In this document: piece by piece, positions 33,356 through 41,493 of the stretch
Position numbering within the stretch: position 1 is the stretch's first letter
Layout of the letters: every line of letters starts with the position of its first letter
From: Streptomyces chartreusis
GTDB taxonomy: Bacteria; Actinomycetota; Actinomycetes; Streptomycetales; Streptomycetaceae
Direction: 5' to 3'
Assembly (NCBI RefSeq): GCF_008704715.1
Contig: NZ_CP023689.1
Location: forward strand, 2,232,001 to 2,296,000
DNA length: 64,000 nucleotides
Made by a program: the position numbers and the translations under genes
Notes under the pieces: model-generated
Seen by the model: only the letters and a program-made list of their open reading frames with translations
What the model was told of the DNA's origin: nothing
The model's database searches: none

Positions 33356-33767
33356 ACGCCTGCCGGACGATGTCGAGGTTGTATTCGTCGATCTCGACGG
33401 CCGTCAGCTCGGCGCGGGCGAGCCAGGCGTGGTCCTGGTCGGGCTCGGGCAGGGTGATCTCCCCGGTCAAGGGCCGGACCAGGAAGTTCTCCTGCCAGTT
33501 CTTGATCTCGTGCCCTCGGTAGTCGCTGAGGAAGGAGGACTCGCCGACCTTGCGGACGATCTCGCCGAGCAGTCCGGTCTCTTCCTTCAGCTCGCGCAGG
33601 GCACCGTCCACGGCGCTCTCACCGGGCTCCAGTTTCCCGCAGGGAACGCCCCACACCCGGGGCAGGAACCGCTCCTTCTCGCTGCGGCGCACCAGGAGCA
33701 CCCGCTGTCGGTCGTCCATCACGACGGCGGCCGCCAGGCGCCTGTCGCCGGGGATGTCCATGGTCAT
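33342..33767 (-). CDS. Nudix hydrolase
   Basis: A 141-residue protein starting MTMDIPGDRRLAAAV with GAGGA upstream of the ATG. The Nudix box runs from about residue 50 to 72 and fits GX5EX7REUXEEXGU: a Gly-Lys start, EPGES, then RELKEETGL. Members hydrolyse nucleoside diphosphates linked to another group. Tail-to-tail overlap with the cupin gene by 14 bp is compact enough to suggest a conserved functional pairing rather than chance. Confidence 0.9.
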   Translation of the reverse strand: MTMDIPGDRRLAAAVVMDDRQRVLLVRRSEKERFLPRVWGVPCGKLEPGESAVDGALRELKEETGLLGEIVRKVGESSFLSDYRGHEIKNWQENFLVRPLTGEITLPEPDQDHAWLARAELTAVEIDEYNLDIVRQAFTEF

Positions 33768-33840
33768 GGTTCCTCGGTCCCTCGCCGGTGATGAGTCCAA
33801 AGGGTGTGATACCCGCGAAAGAGTCAAGGCTAACAGGAAC

Positions 33841-34620
33841 CTACGGCTCGTCGCTGTGAGTCACGTCGCCCCGGCGGCTGAGCGCGTCCACGTCCCCGTA
33901 CGACGGGGCGGGCCCGCGCGGTGTGCGCCCCTCGCGGATGTCCAGTGCGGTCTGAAGCGCCGCGCCCAACGCCCGCCGGTAGAGCAGCGAGCCGAGGCTG
34001 ACCCGCCGGACGCCCAGGTCGGCGAGCTGGGGAAGGGTGGGGCCGGTCGGGGTGCAGAGGATGTTGAGGGGGACGTCGAGGTGTTTCACCAGGGCGGCGA
34101 TCGCGTGGGGTTCGGTGAGTCCGGGCACGAACACGCAGTCGGCGCCGGCCTGTTGATAGGCGTCCAGCCGGGCCCTGGTGTCCGTGTCCCCCTTGCCCAG
34201 CCAGTACGTGTCGGTGCGGGCGTTGACGAAGAGGCCGGGTGCGGCCGCCTTGACGGCGGCGATCTTCGCGGCGTGCAGCCCGGGTGAGCCGAGACCGTCC
34301 TCCAGGTTGATGCCGACGGCCCCCACGGCCACGAGCTCCCGGGCGAACTCCCCCACCTCGTCCGGGTCCTCGCTGTAGCCGTCCTCGGCGTCCACGGAGA
34401 GGAGGTACGGTCCCGAGCCGAGGGTGAGGGCCAGGCGCAGGGTCTCGTCGCGGGTGGCCGACGCCCCGTCGGGCAGGCCGACGGCGGCGGCCACGCCGAG
34501 GCTGGTCGTGCCGACCGCGCGGAAGCCCTCGGCGGCGAGCGCGCCGGCCGAGGCGTGGTCCCAGGCGTTGGGGAGCAGCAGAGGCTCGTGGCCTCGGTGG
34601 AGTTCGGCGAAGGTGGTCAC
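33841..34620 (-). CDS. Isocitrate lyase/PEP phosphonomutase-family protein
   Basis: A 259-residue TIM-barrel enzyme starting at GTG (VTTFAELHRGHEPLLLPNAW) with GGGAG six bases before. The metal/substrate elements are seen: NAWDHASA near the N-terminus, SVDAEDGYSEDP, GINLEDG and NARTDTYW. The isocitrate lyase signature KKCGH is absent, consistent with the short PEP mutase/carboxyvinyl-phosphonate-like subgroup. C-C or P-C bond lyase activity on a small oxoacid is expected. The exact substrate is unknown. It is monocistronic. Confidence 0.87.
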   Translation of the reverse strand: MTTFAELHRGHEPLLLPNAWDHASAGALAAEGFRAVGTTSLGVAAAVGLPDGASATRDETLRLALTLGSGPYLLSVDAEDGYSEDPDEVGEFARELVAVGAVGINLEDGLGSPGLHAAKIAAVKAAAPGLFVNARTDTYWLGKGDTDTRARLDAYQQAGADCVFVPGLTEPHAIAALVKHLDVPLNILCTPTGPTLPQLADLGVRRVSLGSLLYRRALGAALQTALDIREGRTPRGPAPSYGDVDALSRRGDVTHSDEP

Positions 34621-34770
34621 GACGGTCTCCCTGGGCGTCGGCGGTCCTCGTTCCTGTTCCGACGCTAGGCCCCGGTCACTTCGGTGCCGGCCGAAGCATG
34701 CGGGGCGGGCGGGTGAAGGTCGTACTGTTGCGGTGATCATCATCGTGACGAGTACGACTCGGGGGAACGC

Positions 34771-35436
34771 ATGACCATTCATCGACCGGGGCTGCCGGGG
34801 GACCTTCCGGCGGCCGAGGTGCTGTGGGCGCGGTGGGCGCTGATCGCCGCCGTCGAGGCGACGACCGAGAGGGAAGAGACGCCGACCGTTCACAGGAGCG
34901 GCCACTGGATCGACGAGGACGGTCTGCACTGGGACGACTGCGGCTGCACCTGGTGGGTCATGTCGCGGATGGGCGAGGGCCGGTTCGTGCTCTACGGCGA
35001 GGACGAGTCGAGCGGTGTGAAGTGGCACGAGCCGCCGATCGACATGCTGGCCGGCGGCCCCGACTGGCTGCCCTACGAGGAGCTGCGCGACCGGCTCGAA
35101 GGCTACGAACTGGGCTGCGTCTACTGGTACGAGAACGGGGCCTGGAGCCGGGCGCCCTACCCCGACAGCCTGGGGGACGACGGCCTGGACTGCGGTCTCA
35201 GCGACTTCGTCGACCGTGCCGCCCTGCTGAGGGACCTGGCTTGCCACATCGACGGCACGGTCCCCGGTCCGGGCGCGTCCGACCTCCTGGCCGACGCCGA
35301 GGCATACCGGCTGGAGGCGCGGCTGCTGCTGGAGCGGCTCGGCTCCACCGACCCCGACGGCGATCCCCGGGACCTGCCCGCCGTCGCCCGGTCGCTCGAC
35401 CGCGCGGGTCTCTCGGGGAGCGCCACGGCCATGTGA
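34771..35436 (+). CDS. Hypothetical protein, acidic and Trp-rich
   Basis: A 221-residue soluble protein I do not recognise. Residues ~40-130 are unusually rich in Trp, Tyr, Asp and Glu (HWIDEDGLHWDDCGCTWWVM; LGCVYWYENGAW). There are two Cys pairs but no signal peptide. The pattern recalls SMI1/KNR4-like (SUKH) or similar immunity and regulatory folds, but I cannot support a family call. It is alone between divergent and convergent neighbours. Confidence 0.65.
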   Translation: MTIHRPGLPGDLPAAEVLWARWALIAAVEATTEREETPTVHRSGHWIDEDGLHWDDCGCTWWVMSRMGEGRFVLYGEDESSGVKWHEPPIDMLAGGPDWLPYEELRDRLEGYELGCVYWYENGAWSRAPYPDSLGDDGLDCGLSDFVDRAALLRDLACHIDGTVPGPGASDLLADAEAYRLEARLLLERLGSTDPDGDPRDLPAVARSLDRAGLSGSATAM

Positions 35437-35460
35437 CGCCGTCGCGGCGCCCGGCCGTGC

Positions 35461-37149
35461 TCAGACGGTGACGCCGACACCCTCGCCGTCCGTCAACCGG
35501 GCCCGGACCTCACGGCCGTCGCTCCAGCGGACGAGGATCCCGTCCGCACCGTCCGGCCGCACGGTCACCAGCTCGTCCAGCGGCGTGGGTTCCGGTTCGG
35601 CGGTGAGTCGGGCGAGGGCGACGAAGAGGGTGGGGCGGTCGCCTGTGACGCCGGTGAGGCCGGCGTCGAGACCGGCGGCGGGCCGGAGTTCGCCTCGGAG
35701 CCCGTCCTGCGCGGCCCAGCCGGTGACCCGCACCGGCGTCCCCGGCCGCGCCCCCGCGACGAGATGGGCCCGCACCTCGACGGCGCCCCGCGCGAGCACC
35801 ACGCTCGTGACCCGCACGCCGTCGCCCATCGAGTGCCGTGAGGCCGCCCAGCCCTCCCCCACGCCCAGCGGCACGATGTCCGTACGGCTCGGGTCGTCGC
35901 CGACGATCACGCTGTTGTCGTGCGCGGGTGCGGGCCGGGTGGCCGTCGAGTAGGCGAGGCGGGTGTAGTGCGGGTCGTAGCGGACGTCCTCGCTGCCGTG
36001 GTTGTGGAGGCGGACCAGGCCGTCCGAACTCGTGGACTGCAGAAGCCAGTTGGGGGCGGCGATCGCGGTGACCGCGTCGACGCGCTCGGCGGGGCCGGGC
36101 TCCTCCTGCGCCGTCCACACCTCGTGGTCGGCCGGGAGGAGCAGGCCGAGGAAGCCCTTGCTCGCCCAGTAGGGGGACGCCGGGCCCGAATAGCCTTGCA
36201 GGACCGTCTCGTCGGGACCGTGCCAGCCGAGGGTCAGCAGGCCGTTCGCGTCCACGGCGCCGCGCTCCAGGAAGTACTTCAGCGCGCCCGAGGCCAGCCG
36301 GCGCGTCTCCCCCGGCGGCAGCGGGGTGCGGCCGGTGAGGGCGCCCAGCCACAGCGGGGCGGTGGTCGCGAAGCGGTAGGTCAGGGAGCGGCCCTGGTGC
36401 AGCGGGGCGCCGTCGCCGCCGAACAGGCGGGCGTAGTCCGCCAGATGGCGTTCGAGCCGGCCGCCGTACAGGTCGAGAAGGTGTTCGTCGCGGGCGAGCC
36501 AGGCGTGCAGCACCGGGTACAGGTGCATGGCCCAGCCGTTGTAGTAGTCGTACTTCCGGCCGTCGCCGTCGGTGTACCAGCCGCCGCCGACGTACCAGTC
36601 CTCGATGCGCTCCAGGCCCCGCTCGATCGCCTTGCGGGACGCCTCGGGCTCGTAGCCGGCCTCCTGGAGGAAACCGCCCACCGTCACCGGGAACAACTCC
36701 CAGTTGCAGGGCCAGGCTTCGGCGGTCAGCGCGTCCCCGAGCCAGGCCGCCGCGCGCTGCCGCACCCCGTCGTCCAGCCGGTCCCACAGCAGTGGCCGGG
36801 TCAGCCGCAGCGCGAGAGCGATCGACGCCGCCTCGACCAGGGGCTGGCCGCGGTCCTCGATGCGGGGCCAGACACCCGCTACGCCGGCGGCGAGCCCGTC
36901 GGCGTAGCGCTCCAGCGCCGTCTCGTCCCGGCGGAACGCCGCCGTCAGCAGCGTGCGGGCGTAGCCCTCGAGGCCGTCGGAGAGGCGGCCGGACCAGCTC
37001 TCGTGCTCGCCGGGCAGGTGGTAGAGCGCACGGTCCTCGGTGGCGTACGGCTCGACCGCCGCGAGCAGGGAGTCGGCGGCGGCCTCCCAGTGGGCGCGGG
37101 TGTAGCCGGTGCGGGGGCTGCGGGTGCGGTCGTCCGGGGGCAGGTGCAT
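35461..37149 (-). CDS. DUF2264 protein (GH154 beta-glucuronidase-like)
   Basis: A 562-residue cytoplasmic protein. ATG 37149 has GGAAAGAG upstream. Residues ~15-345 are an alpha/alpha-barrel typical of DUF2264: NWELFPVTVGGF, WYVGGGWYTDGDGRKYDYYN and GHAPLHQGRSLTYR-like segments line the active site. A beta-rich C-terminal domain (~370-562) follows. DUF2264 proteins are grouped with GH154, whose characterised member removes glucuronic acid from arabinogalactan proteins (family knowledge). It probably follows the GDSL gene in one transcript, with a hairpin between them. The context of galactan and rhamnogalacturonan enzymes fits this role. Confidence 0.78.
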   Translation of the reverse strand: MHLPPDDRTRSPRTGYTRAHWEAAADSLLAAVEPYATEDRALYHLPGEHESWSGRLSDGLEGYARTLLTAAFRRDETALERYADGLAAGVAGVWPRIEDRGQPLVEAASIALALRLTRPLLWDRLDDGVRQRAAAWLGDALTAEAWPCNWELFPVTVGGFLQEAGYEPEASRKAIERGLERIEDWYVGGGWYTDGDGRKYDYYNGWAMHLYPVLHAWLARDEHLLDLYGGRLERHLADYARLFGGDGAPLHQGRSLTYRFATTAPLWLGALTGRTPLPPGETRRLASGALKYFLERGAVDANGLLTLGWHGPDETVLQGYSGPASPYWASKGFLGLLLPADHEVWTAQEEPGPAERVDAVTAIAAPNWLLQSTSSDGLVRLHNHGSEDVRYDPHYTRLAYSTATRPAPAHDNSVIVGDDPSRTDIVPLGVGEGWAASRHSMGDGVRVTSVVLARGAVEVRAHLVAGARPGTPVRVTGWAAQDGLRGELRPAAGLDAGLTGVTGDRPTLFVALARLTAEPEPTPLDELVTVRPDGADGILVRWSDGREVRARLTDGEGVGVTV

Positions 37150-37178
37150 CGCTCTCTTTCCGTGCGGCTCGGTCAAGG

Positions 37179-37214
37179 CCTGGGGCGCCCCGGTTCCGGT
37201 CGGGACGCCCCAGG
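37179..37214 (-). terminator. Hairpin after the GDSL esterase gene
   Basis: CCTGGGGCG (37179-37187) pairs with CGCCCCAGG (37206-37214), 9 bp, five bases past the GDSL stop. Downstream DUF2264 expression may need read-through or its own promoter. Confidence 0.65.
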
Positions 37215-37218
37215 GGTT

Positions 37219-38247
37219 TCATCCCACCCGCACCTGGCCCTGTGGCACCAGATGCCGGGAGACGAGTTCTTCGCGGACCAGGCTCGCGTACACCGTGGCG
37301 CCGTGCACGGAAGTGTGCGTGTTGTCCCGTTTCTCGTCGTAGAGGTACAGCGCCTTGGAGCCCTCGACGCCGAGCGACTCCACCAGCGCCTTGGTCTTCG
37401 CCGTGAGGTCGATCAGGGGGACGTCCCGGGCGGCGGCGACCGAGCGGATCACCGCGGGATGGTCCACGCCCAGGCCGTTCACCAGCAGGGCGGTGCCGTT
37501 GTTCAGCGTGCCGTCGGAGTTGAACCAGCGGCGGACGATCGGCGTCACGAGCACCGGCTCGCCTCCCTTCTCGCGCACGCCCGCCACGAGTGTCTCCAGA
37601 TTCGCCCGGTACGTCGCCTCGTCGGTCGTCTTGTCGTTGTGGGCGAGCTGGATCAGCACCAGGTCGCCGCGGCGGATCAGCGGCCGGACGGTGGCCCACA
37701 GCCGGGCGTCGGCGAGGTAACTGACCGTGCTCTCACCGGAGTCGGCGTGGTTCGCGACGGACAGACCCTTGCGCAGGTACTGCGGGAGCTGCTGGCCCCA
37801 GCCGGAGTACGGGTCGCCGGGCTGGTCGCAGACCGTGGAGTCGCCGACGAGGAAGATCCGGCGTGCGTGGCGGGCCGGGGTGACCTTGATGCCGGCGAGT
37901 GCGGGGGCGGCGCCTTCCAGCCGCAGGTCCAGGCCGGGAGTGCCCTCGGCGCCGGTCGGCTCGCCCTCCGGTGTACGGACGTCCACCGTGAAGCTGCGGG
38001 CGATGCGCTCACCGGCCGGGACGGACGTCTCGGGGAGCAGGGCCCGGCGCGTCTCGCCCGCGATGCTCGTGCTCGACGCCGCGTCGCCGCCGAGGACGAC
38101 CTTCACGTCGTAGCTGCCGGGCGGGACGTCGAAGTGGCAGGCGGAGGCGGTGCAGTTGGCGAAGGTCTCGGCGGCCCGGGCCGGTGCCGCAGTCAGCACA
38201 CTGCCCACGGCGGCCGCCACCAGGACGGCGACACTGAAACGTCTCAT
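37219..38247 (-). CDS. Secreted SGNH/GDSL esterase (rhamnogalacturonan acetylesterase-like)
   Basis: A 342-residue secreted protein with a signal peptide at ~1-25. Residues ~26-120 form an N-terminal beta domain. The SGNH domain has the nucleophile Ser in LVGDSTVCD (~133-141), Gly in NHADSGEST, Asn in LAHNDK and the Asp/His pair in NTHTSVHGA. Order and spacing match CE12 rhamnogalacturonan acetylesterases, which deacetylate the pectin backbone and help the lyase. It is divergent from the PL4 lyase across a 160-bp region with operator-like palindromes. Confidence 0.85.
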   Translation of the reverse strand: MRRFSVAVLVAAAVGSVLTAAPARAAETFANCTASACHFDVPPGSYDVKVVLGGDAASSTSIAGETRRALLPETSVPAGERIARSFTVDVRTPEGEPTGAEGTPGLDLRLEGAAPALAGIKVTPARHARRIFLVGDSTVCDQPGDPYSGWGQQLPQYLRKGLSVANHADSGESTVSYLADARLWATVRPLIRRGDLVLIQLAHNDKTTDEATYRANLETLVAGVREKGGEPVLVTPIVRRWFNSDGTLNNGTALLVNGLGVDHPAVIRSVAAARDVPLIDLTAKTKALVESLGVEGSKALYLYDEKRDNTHTSVHGATVYASLVREELVSRHLVPQGQVRVG

Positions 38248-38273
38248 ACGCGACTCCCCTCACTCGACTTCGA

Positions 38274-38341
38274 CAAGCGCTTTCTAGATCTGGATTGCAG
38301 TTCAGAGAACCGCCCAGTCCAAGCTCTGCGCAAGCCCTTTC
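38274..38341. promoter_or_regulatory. Two AGCGCT-type operators in the GDSL/PL4 divergent promoter
   Basis: CAAGCGCTTTC at 38274-38284 and a one-mismatch copy CAAGCCCTTTC at 38331-38341, one near each divergent start (27 and 67 bp). AAGCGCTT is a classic LacI-family operator core. The LacI gene at 45568 has the same core in its own promoter. Confidence 0.6.
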
Positions 38342-38407
38342 GCGAAATCGATTCAACTGCCACCCTGCACAACACCCGCACCCCAGACTCCGAAGGAGGC
38401 ACCCCCC

Positions 38408-40072
38408 ATGTCCGGATCCCACGGAAGATCCGTTCGCCGCCGCACCTTCGTCCTCGGCACCACTGCCGCGGCCGGCACCGCGGCCCTCGCCGGCACGGCA
38501 CGCGCCGCGACCTTCGGCTGGAGCGACGACGGCTCGAACTACGTCGTCGACACCGGCGCCGACCTGGTCTTCAAGGTCAGCAGGACCAACGGCGACCTGA
38601 CCTCGCTGATCTACCGCGGCACCGACTACCAGGGCTACGGCGGCATGAACTCGCACATCGAGTCCGGCCTCGGCACCTCCACCGTGTCGATAAAACAGTC
38701 CGGCACGACGATCCTGGTCTCCGTCGCCCACGGCACGCTGCGGCACTACTACGCGGCCCGCAGCGGCGAGAACAACATCTACCTCTGGACCGGCAAGGCC
38801 GACACGTCCGTCTCGGCGACCCGCTACATCCTGCGCGTGAAGAAGGGCCTGTTCCTCAACGACGAGCCCGACTCCTACACCTACGCGCCCATCACCGTCG
38901 AGGCCTCGGACGTGTTCGCGAAGTCCGACGGCCAGACCCGCTCGAAGCACTACTCCGGGCTCCGGGTGATGGACTACGACCACGTCGGCTGGACGGGTGG
39001 CGGCGTCGGCCTGTGGATCGTGCGCAGCAACCACGAGAAGGCGTCCGGCGGCCCGTTCTACCGCTCGCTGCTGCGACACCAGAGCGCGGACGGCGGCGGC
39101 CTGTACGAGATCCTGTACTACGGCCAGAACCAGACCGAGGCCCAGCGCTTCGGCCTCCAGGGCCCGTACGTCATCGCCTTCACGGACGGCGGGGCGCCCT
39201 CCTCCTCCCTGTTCCCGGGCACGCTCACCACCTCGTGGGCGGACTCGCTCGGCATGTCCGGGTACGTGGGCGCGGGCGGGCGGGGCCGGGTGGCCGGCGT
39301 CGGGATCTCCGGGCGGAACACGGCGTACCCGTACACGGTCGGGCTCGCCGGCCCGGCCGCCCAGTACTGGGGTTCGGCCCGCGCCTCCGACGGCTGGTTC
39401 TCCATCGGGGGCGTGCTGCCGGGGACCTACACGCTCACCGTCTTCAAGGGCGAACTGGCCGTGTACACGGGCTCGGTGACGGTCACGGCCGGTGGCACCA
39501 CCACTCTCAACACCATCGCGATCCCGTCCTCGAACGACCCCGGCAACGCGAGCGCCATCTGGCGGATCGGCGACTGGAACGGCACGCCGGCCGGCTTCAA
39601 GAACGCCGGACTGATGACGTACGCGCACCCGTCCGACGTCCGCGCCGCCCCCTGGACCGGCAACGTGGTCGTCGGCAACGACGAGACGGCGTCCTTCCCC
39701 TGCTACCTCTGGAAGGACGTCAACAGCGGGATCCTCGTGTACTTCAAGCTGACGGCGGCCCAGGCGGCGGCCGCGCACACCCTGCGGATCGGGGTGACGA
39801 CGGCGTACGCCAACGGCCGCCCCCAGGTGACGGTGAACGACACCTGGACGTCCGCGATCCCCTCCCCGCCCACCCAGCCGAGCACCCGGTCGCTGACCAA
39901 CGGGTCCTACCGGGGCAACAACCACACGTTCACGTACAGCGTGCCGGCGTCCGCCTGGCGGACGGACACCGGCCAGTACAACGTGCTGCGGATCGACGTG
40001 GTGAGCGGTTCGGGGACCACGGGCTATCTCAGCGCGGGCACGGCGATCGACGCGATCGACCTGCTCGCCTGA
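38408..40072 (+). CDS. Rhamnogalacturonan lyase, PL4 family
   Basis: A 554-residue protein with GAAGGAGG eight bases before the ATG and a Tat signal (SVRRRTFVLGTTAAAG at ~8-23). Residues ~35-300 form the PL4 beta-sandwich catalytic domain (YRGTDYQGYGGMNSHIESG, GRSKHYSGLRVMDY-like segments). Residues ~310-380 form a fibronectin-III/carboxypeptidase-like domain (GTYTLTVFKGELAVYTGSV), and ~385-554 a CBM-like C-domain (WRIGDWNGTPAGF). Three-domain order matches rhamnogalacturonase B lyases, which beta-eliminate the rhamnogalacturonan-I backbone outside the cell. Confidence 0.88.
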   Translation: MSGSHGRSVRRRTFVLGTTAAAGTAALAGTARAATFGWSDDGSNYVVDTGADLVFKVSRTNGDLTSLIYRGTDYQGYGGMNSHIESGLGTSTVSIKQSGTTILVSVAHGTLRHYYAARSGENNIYLWTGKADTSVSATRYILRVKKGLFLNDEPDSYTYAPITVEASDVFAKSDGQTRSKHYSGLRVMDYDHVGWTGGGVGLWIVRSNHEKASGGPFYRSLLRHQSADGGGLYEILYYGQNQTEAQRFGLQGPYVIAFTDGGAPSSSLFPGTLTTSWADSLGMSGYVGAGGRGRVAGVGISGRNTAYPYTVGLAGPAAQYWGSARASDGWFSIGGVLPGTYTLTVFKGELAVYTGSVTVTAGGTTTLNTIAIPSSNDPGNASAIWRIGDWNGTPAGFKNAGLMTYAHPSDVRAAPWTGNVVVGNDETASFPCYLWKDVNSGILVYFKLTAAQAAAAHTLRIGVTTAYANGRPQVTVNDTWTSAIPSPPTQPSTRSLTNGSYRGNNHTFTYSVPASAWRTDTGQYNVLRIDVVSGSGTTGYLSAGTAIDAIDLLA

Positions 40073-40079
40073 CGGCATC

Positions 40080-41492
40080 TCACGACCCTCGTGTCCACTG
40101 CTGGTTGGCGCCGCCGTTGCAGGTGTAGGTGATGATCGCGGCGGAGTTGGCGGTGGACGCGCCGTTCACGTCGAGGCACTCGCCGCTCGCGCGGGAGACG
40201 ACGGCCACGTAGGAGCCGCTGGTGGTGACCGACCACTGCTGGGCGGTGGACGAGGCGTTGCAGTTCTCCTGCGTCACCGTGCTCGCGTTCTCCTGGACGC
40301 ACAGGGAGCTGTGCCGGGCCATCAGCTGGTGGTAGCCGCCGCCGACGGACTTGAACCAGTACTTCTGGTTGGTGCCGCCGTTGCAGTCGTACTGCTTGAG
40401 CTGGGCGCCCTGCCACTGCGACTGGCTGGTGACGTCGGCGCAGCGGCCGCTGTGCCGGGCGACGAGGGTGTTGTAGGTGGCGCTCGTGCCGCTGATCGCG
40501 CCGGTGGCCGTGTCGACGGTGACCTCCGGGGACCAGGACATCGACATCGACGTCGAGGAGGGGAAGGTCAGCGGCAGCCAGACGTAGCGGGAGTCGTTCA
40601 CGGTGCCGCCGAAGGAGTTGCCCCAGCGGTCGCCGAGGTAGAGGTACGAGGTGGCCGAGGTGCCCTGCACCGGGAGGACGTACGCGGTCTGTGAGCCGTA
40701 GGTGGTGGAGTCGCCGACGTTCGTCATCGCGGTCCACGGCCCGGCGATGTTCGTGGCGGTGGCGTACTGCTGCTGGTTGGGGCTCCAGCCGGTGGCGCCC
40801 GAGGTCAGCATGAAGTAGACGCCGTTCCGCTTGAACAGGGCGGGGGCCTCGCGGTGGCCGCCGTGCCAGGGGTCGGCGACCAGGGCGGCGATGCCCGTGT
40901 AGTCGCTGGTCAGGCGATAGATCTGGAGATCGTAGTTCTCCCGGGCGGCGGAGATCATGTAGCCGGTGCCGTCGGTGTCGACGAACACCGTGATGTCGCG
41001 GGACATGTGCTGGCCGAGCGGGCGGAAGCTGCCCTGCCAGGTGTAGTTGCCGTCGACCGTGTCCGATACGGCGACGGCGGCGCGGGCCTCGCTGTAGTCG
41101 GTGCCGTTCTCCTTGTGCATCCACATGACGAACTTGCCGGTGGCGGCGTTGTACATGACCTTCGGACGCTCGATGTTGGCGGTGGCCAGCTCGGCGGCGC
41201 TCGACTGGGTCAGGACGTGGTTCCTGAACTCCCAGTTCTGCAGGTCGGTGGAGCGGTAGGCGTCCACGTAGCGGAAGGTGTTGTCGGCGTTGCGGTGCTC
41301 GCCGAACCAGTAGTAGTAGGCGCCGACCTTGAGGACACCGCCGCCGTGGGCGTGCACCGGGTTGCCCGAGGTGTCGGTGAACTGCGTGCCGGTGGTGACG
41401 GTCCGGGGCGCCGCCTGTGCGGGGCCCGGGGTGACCAGGGCGCCGGCCAGGGCCAGGCAGAAGGCGAGCAGAACCGCGTACGCACGTCTCAT
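40080..41492 (-). CDS. Secreted GH43 exo-beta-1,3-galactanase-like enzyme with CBM13
   Basis: A 470-residue secreted enzyme. A GTG at 41501 is an alternative start, but ATG 41492 has AGGAG eight bases upstream. Signal peptide ~1-27. The GH43 domain has the subfamily 24 signature SGNPVHAHGGGVLKVG, with Glu65 in WFGEHR, general acid Glu215 in GGHREAPAL and Gln268 in YGSQTAYVL. In characterised exo-beta-1,3-galactanases a glutamine replaces the usual aspartate base, and the spacing here matches. The CBM13 trefoil (~330-470) carries three repeats ending NQQW. It removes galactose from the beta-1,3 backbone and bypasses beta-1,6 branches (family knowledge). The gene begins right after the GH43 arabinofuranosidase stop. 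Confidence 0.88.
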   Translation of the reverse strand: MRRAYAVLLAFCLALAGALVTPGPAQAAPRTVTTGTQFTDTSGNPVHAHGGGVLKVGAYYYWFGEHRNADNTFRYVDAYRSTDLQNWEFRNHVLTQSSAAELATANIERPKVMYNAATGKFVMWMHKENGTDYSEARAAVAVSDTVDGNYTWQGSFRPLGQHMSRDITVFVDTDGTGYMISAARENYDLQIYRLTSDYTGIAALVADPWHGGHREAPALFKRNGVYFMLTSGATGWSPNQQQYATATNIAGPWTAMTNVGDSTTYGSQTAYVLPVQGTSATSYLYLGDRWGNSFGGTVNDSRYVWLPLTFPSSTSMSMSWSPEVTVDTATGAISGTSATYNTLVARHSGRCADVTSQSQWQGAQLKQYDCNGGTNQKYWFKSVGGGYHQLMARHSSLCVQENASTVTQENCNASSTAQQWSVTTSGSYVAVVSRASGECLDVNGASTANSAAIITYTCNGGANQQWTRGS

Positions 41493-41493
41493 C

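Noticed and set aside
35920..40128. Very long plus-strand frame over DUF2264, GDSL and PL4 genes
   Set aside because: It runs antisense and out of frame to three recognisable enzymes and has low-complexity composition, a GC artefact.
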